Origin: Deltaproteobacteria bacterium
GTDB taxonomy: Bacteria; Desulfobacterota; Desulfobacteria; Desulfobacterales; Desulfobacteraceae
NCBI GenBank assembly: GCA_019314105.1
Contig: JAFCZY010000136.1
Location: 1 to 9,815, forward strand
Direction of reading: 5' to 3'
DNA: 9,815 nt
This document shows, piece after piece, positions 6,649-9,815 of the stretch (positions within the stretch are counted from its first letter, which is position 1; every line of letters starts with the position of its first letter). A model generated the notes under the pieces. The model did not search any database. It was given only the letters and a program-made list of their open reading frames with translations, and had not been told where the DNA came from. Both the position numbers and the translations under genes were made by a program.

Positions 6649-8649
6649 TTATATCTCCAATCCAACCTTATAGCCTTGGTGGACAGCTTCAAAAGCCGTG
6701 GCAATTTGTTTTGCATCTCCGGCAACCCTGTATTCCACACCCATTTTTTCAAGCACGGATTCAAGGGGATTATTTGAAACAGAGCCGGCTGCAATTACGA
6801 TTGTATCCGCTGCTATTTCATGAATGCCATCGGTTTGTTCAATATTCAGGCCTTTGGGGGTGATGGTAATGACTTTGCTGGCCGTCATCGTTTCTACCTT
6901 ATACCGGCCAAGATCCTGCATCATGCCCCATTTGGTTGATTTTCCAATGTCTTTTCCTATTTTGTCCAGCATCTCAATAAGGATAATTTGTTTGGTTCCC
7001 TGGGTTGCCATTTCAAAAAGCGTCTCAGGGGTCTGGGCCTTGTTCACAAGAAGAAATTTAACGGCTTCGGCTGACAGGGTTCCTTTTTCTGCAAGGAAAA
7101 GGGCGGTTTCAACCCCGACAGCGCCACCACCGATAATCGCTACTTTTTTGCCGGTAGCCACGTTATTTTGTAATACATCCCAGGCGTTTACAACATGGGG
7201 AAGCTCTATACCGGGGATGGGGGGTATCAGGGGGGTTGCACCGGTAGCCACTATGACCGTATCCGGGGCTTCTTTTTTAATGAGGTCATCGGTTAGTTTT
7301 GTCTTTAAAATAATCGGTATTTTCTGCAGGGTGACTTGAGTTTCAAGATCACGAGCCAGCTGGGCAAATTCCTGCCTTCCCGGAGGGGCGGCGGCCAGGT
7401 AAAGCTGTCCGCCAGGTCTGGTCCGGCTTTCATAAATGATCACGTTATGGCCCCGTGAATGAGCAGTGAGTGCTGCTGTCATTCCTGCAGGGCCTGCGCC
7501 TGCAACAAGGATTTTTTTAAGAGATGCAACCTTCTGAACCGGTTCAGTGCCTTCATAACCGGCCAGGGGATTGCAAAGACATTCAACATGGTTTAATTTG
7601 AAAAGGTTGTCAAAGCATCCTTGGGCACAGGCAATGCAATGCATGATTTCGTTTTCTTTTCCAAGCCTTGTTTTTTCAGGAAGCATTGGATCTGCAATAA
7701 GGCTGCGACCCATTGCCACCATATCACACATACCGTCATCCAGCAGTTGTCTTGCTGTTTTGGGGTCATTAATTCTGTGGCTTGCAATAACCGGTACACT
7801 TACAATTTCTTTGATCCCACGGGCTAAGTATGCAAAAGTGCCCCTGGGTACGGAGGCCACAATCTGGGGGACGCGTGCTTCGTGCCATCCTACATTAATG
7901 CAAAGGGCATCAACCAGGTTGTTTGACAAGGCTTTGGCATATGCCTGAAGTTCCAGTCGTGAGTTTCCGCCGGGCATAAAATCATTGCCGTTCATGCGGA
8001 CAATTAAAGGGAACTCCTTTCCCACAGCATCTCTGACAGCCGTTACAATTTCAAGCCCGAATCTCATTCGGTTTTCAAAGCTGCCGCCGTAATTGTCAGA
8101 CCGCTGGTTGGTCAAAGGAGAAAGAAATTCACTGATTAAATAGCCGGTTCCGCTCAAGATTTCAACGGCATCAAATCCAGATTTTTTAACCCTTACTGCG
8201 GCCTGTGCAAAAGCGTTGATGGTTGCCTTTATTTCATCCATCGTCATTTCTTTCGGGGTTTCTTTTGTCATTCTTGATGCGATGGGAGAGGGTGCCACAG
8301 GCTGTTTCCCATTGAGGAAAAAAGAAAAATTATATCGCCCCGCATGGTTGAGTTGCAGGACGCTGAAAGACCCGTTGTCCTTGATGGCTTTTGACAGCTT
8401 TTGAAGGCCGGGTATGAATTTGTCATCATGGGCACCGATATTCTGGGTATTTCCGGAGAGTTCATCCACGGTTGCATAGCCGGCACAAATCATTCCGGGC
8501 TTGCCTTTGGCCCTTTGGGCATAAAAATGAATAATCTGGTCTGTGACTTCAAACTCCTGAGCCATCCCCAGATGCATGGCAGGAAGATATATTCTGTTTT
8601 TAATGTTCAGTGTATTGATGGTAATAGGTTCAAAAATGGGGTCTCTCAT
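6649..8649 (-). CDS. FadH-like NADH:flavin oxidoreductase (2,4-dienoyl-CoA / 2-enoate reductase family)
   Basis: A 666-residue old-yellow-enzyme fusion. An FMN-binding TIM barrel fills about residues 1-335, with HAGRY at 102-106, GYLISEFLSPLTNQRSDNYG at 169-188 and GWHEARVP at 254-261; Tyr170 and His256 align with the catalytic Tyr and His of E. coli FadH. A [4Fe-4S] site follows: CIACAQGC (338, 341, 345) and Cys357. Next come an FAD-binding loop GAGPAG (384-389) and an NAD(P)H-binding loop GGGAVG (507-512), ending in VAGDA (642-646). It should reduce an unsaturated acyl-CoA or enoate with NAD(P)H via FAD, Fe-S and FMN. Residues 524-552 form an extra segment within the NAD-binding domain, also seen in some related reductases of anaerobes as far as I recall. 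AAGGA lies six bases before the ATG. The true substrate is uncertain. Confidence 0.9.
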   Translation of the reverse strand: MRDPIFEPITINTLNIKNRIYLPAMHLGMAQEFEVTDQIIHFYAQRAKGKPGMICAGYATVDELSGNTQNIGAHDDKFIPGLQKLSKAIKDNGSFSVLQLNHAGRYNFSFFLNGKQPVAPSPIASRMTKETPKEMTMDEIKATINAFAQAAVRVKKSGFDAVEILSGTGYLISEFLSPLTNQRSDNYGGSFENRMRFGLEIVTAVRDAVGKEFPLIVRMNGNDFMPGGNSRLELQAYAKALSNNLVDALCINVGWHEARVPQIVASVPRGTFAYLARGIKEIVSVPVIASHRINDPKTARQLLDDGMCDMVAMGRSLIADPMLPEKTRLGKENEIMHCIACAQGCFDNLFKLNHVECLCNPLAGYEGTEPVQKVASLKKILVAGAGPAGMTAALTAHSRGHNVIIYESRTRPGGQLYLAAAPPGRQEFAQLARDLETQVTLQKIPIILKTKLTDDLIKKEAPDTVIVATGATPLIPPIPGIELPHVVNAWDVLQNNVATGKKVAIIGGGAVGVETALFLAEKGTLSAEAVKFLLVNKAQTPETLFEMATQGTKQIILIEMLDKIGKDIGKSTKWGMMQDLGRYKVETMTASKVITITPKGLNIEQTDGIHEIAADTIVIAAGSVSNNPLESVLEKMGVEYRVAGDAKQIATAFEAVHQGYKVGLEI

Positions 8650-8709
8650 GATTATTCCTTCAATTTATGAGTAGTTATTTTATTTTTCAAATACCATGAT
8701 AAAATATGA

Positions 8710-8732
8710 ATAAAAAGTGAATCAATACACTT
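8710..8732 (-). terminator. Possible weak terminator after the YciA-like gene
   Basis: On the minus strand AAGTG (8732-8728) and CACTT (8719-8715) form a five-pair stem with an eight-base loop followed by TTTTTATT. It overlaps the stop codon region and is weak, so some readthrough into the FadH-like gene is likely. Confidence 0.35.
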
Positions 8733-9234
8733 AACACTTGTCCGGATCTGTCCGGCAGCCAGATTCCTTTCGTTTTTCAGCCAGTCGTAATTTTCTTCTT
8801 GCAAGGGCCTCGCGGTTCCTCCTGAACTCTTCTTCTGTCACAAGTTTCAGGGGAGGGACTTTCACCGGTTTTTTGTCTTCCCCCCGAGCAACAAAAGTCA
8901 GATAAGCGGATGCAAGGTGGGTCTTAACCCCGGTCAACAGGTTTTCAGTTTCAACTCGTGTTCCGATTTCCATGGAAGTTCTGCCCGTGTAATTGATACT
9001 CGCTTTTATTGTTAAAAGGTTGCCGATAAATGCGGGTTTATAAAAATCCAGTCGATCTATGGATGCAGTTACGCAGATTTTCCGGGTATGTCTTATCGCT
9101 GTAACACCGGCGGCATTGTCAATCTCCTTCATGACAACACCACCATGGACAATCCCTGCCGCATTGGCATCCTCGGGCAGCATGATTCTGGAAATAATTA
9201 CGATGGAATCCTGTGCATATTTTTGAGTTTTCAT
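8731..9234 (-). CDS. YciA/ACOT-type acyl-CoA thioesterase (hotdog fold)
   Basis: A 167-residue protein with the classic acyl-CoA hydrolase segment MLPEDANAAGIVHGGVVMKE (18-37), then IDNAAGVTA. Asn24 and Asp39 are the candidate catalytic residues and HGG (30-32) the usual turn. SIDRLDFYKPAFIGNLLTIK (58-77) is the matching second half of the fold. It should cleave acyl-CoA to free acid and CoA in the cytoplasm and may act on a range of chain lengths. After the domain (about residue 130) comes a highly charged Arg/Lys/Glu helix-like tail that ends in CRTDPDKC, with two Cys; a charged extension is common in this family. The ATG at 9234 has AAAGG about eight bases upstream. It lies 53 bases after the transporter gene on the same strand, and 81 bases before the FadH-like gene. 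Confidence 0.88.
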   Translation of the reverse strand: MKTQKYAQDSIVIISRIMLPEDANAAGIVHGGVVMKEIDNAAGVTAIRHTRKICVTASIDRLDFYKPAFIGNLLTIKASINYTGRTSMEIGTRVETENLLTGVKTHLASAYLTFVARGEDKKPVKVPPLKLVTEEEFRRNREALARRKLRLAEKRKESGCRTDPDKC

Positions 9235-9287
9235 TGCGTCTGCCTTTGTGGTCTTTACTGAGCCTGTTGCCAGAATTTTTCTCAGCC

Positions 9288-9815
9288 TTACCTGCCAGAG
9301 GTTGATTCATGATTGGTGGCGATAATACCGGAAAAAATAAGTATCATGCTGTAAAAATGAATCATACTAATCTTTTCATTCAAAAAAAGATATCCTAAAA
9401 AACCACTGAACAGGGGAAGGGTATAATATACCATGCCTGCTTTGGATGGCCCGAGTATGATAATGGATTGATTCCACAGCACAAAGGCACACAGCGATGC
9501 AAAGATGCCGACATAAAGAATTGCCGGGATGGTGGTTTGATTTAAAAATGATTGATGAACAGTAAGCTGTTCCCATAAGAAAAAAGGGAACAAAAAAAGC
9601 AGTCCTAAGATAAAAGTGGAAAGCTGTAACGCTTTAATACTTAACCCTTCCGGCTTATTTTTTAAAAGAAGGCTGTAAATGGCAAATATGATGGCCGCTG
9701 TTAACATCCAGACATCACCAATTGTGAAAGAAATATTTAGAAGGGTGGAGATTTTTCCTTTTGTGATCAGGAACAGGACACCGACTAAAACCAGTGTGAT
9801 GCCAGATCCTTTTTT
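9288..9815 (-). CDS. EamA/DMT-superfamily transporter, C-terminal part (runs off the window)
   Basis: An open frame of 175 codons continues to the window edge, so the N-terminal half is missing. The visible part starts with a hydrophobic helix (GITLVLVGVLFLITKG), then GDVWMLTAAIIFAIYSLLLK, four more membrane segments and a short polar tail. The second-repeat pattern, G-D-x-x-x-L-x-A-A-x-x-W/F-A-x-Y, then LYVGIFASLCAFVLWNQSI and LGPSKAGMVYYTLPLFSGFL and the LNEKIS motif, is that of EamA-type drug/metabolite transporters, which have ten helices and sit in the inner membrane. The substrate cannot be predicted. An internal ATG at 9707 is not the true start because the family pattern continues upstream of it. 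The thioesterase gene follows after 53 bases and may be cotranscribed. Confidence 0.88.
   Translation of the reverse strand, partial: KKGSGITLVLVGVLFLITKGKISTLLNISFTIGDVWMLTAAIIFAIYSLLLKNKPEGLSIKALQLSTFILGLLFLFPFFLWEQLTVHQSFLNQTTIPAILYVGIFASLCAFVLWNQSIIILGPSKAGMVYYTLPLFSGFLGYLFLNEKISMIHFYSMILIFSGIIATNHESTSGR

Noticed and set aside
6824..7339. A 171-codon open frame on the plus strand
   Set aside because: It is a shadow of the FadH-like reductase gene, whose motifs are intact on the other strand.

Overview
The gene content suggests an anaerobic, sulfate-reducer-like deltaproteobacterium (Desulfobacterales-type). The signs are a FeoB-associated Cys-rich protein, a Fe-S/FMN/FAD old-yellow-enzyme reductase of the dienoyl-CoA/enoate type, a UGA-encoded selenocysteine protein, moderate AT richness with AT-rich spacers, and adenosine kinase, MetK and AhcY side by side. 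This is an inference from content; no rRNA or other phylogenetic marker is present.

Left edge (1-600): a small Cys-rich membrane protein typical of feo iron-uptake loci, followed by an out-of-frame, internally deleted relic of a heavy-metal P-type ATPase.

SAM cycle block (601-4650): adenosine kinase (minus strand) is divergent from metK (plus), which is followed by a strong terminator and then ahcY (plus) with its own promoter. Together they make SAM, hydrolyse S-adenosylhomocysteine to homocysteine and adenosine, and convert the adenosine to AMP. Each gene has a good sigma70-like promoter with a perfect TTGACA -35. A 20-bp near-perfect palindrome lies just downstream of the ahcY promoter, and a repeated CCGGCATCAT...TGACAAA element overlaps the metK promoter.

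Spacer (4650-5063): no convincing gene. It holds a 16-bp palindrome, a 14-bp inverted repeat and a symmetric terminator shared by the converging ahcY and selenoprotein transcripts.

Right half (5064-9815, all minus strand): a two-gene unit of a small multi-drug-export-family membrane protein and a 72-aa SelW/Rdx-like selenoprotein. The selenoprotein has an in-frame UGA in a Cys-Thr-Val-Sec motif and a SECIS-like hairpin, so ordinary gene calling misses it. Further right are a YbgC/4HBT-type thioesterase, a 666-aa FadH-like reductase, a YciA-type acyl-CoA thioesterase, and the C-terminal part of an EamA/DMT transporter running off the window. The reductase and two thioesterases suggest acyl-CoA metabolism, but the substrates cannot be read from sequence.

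The most notable item is the unannotated SelW-like selenoprotein. The rest is mostly recognisable housekeeping or accessory metabolism, and no wholly new system was seen.
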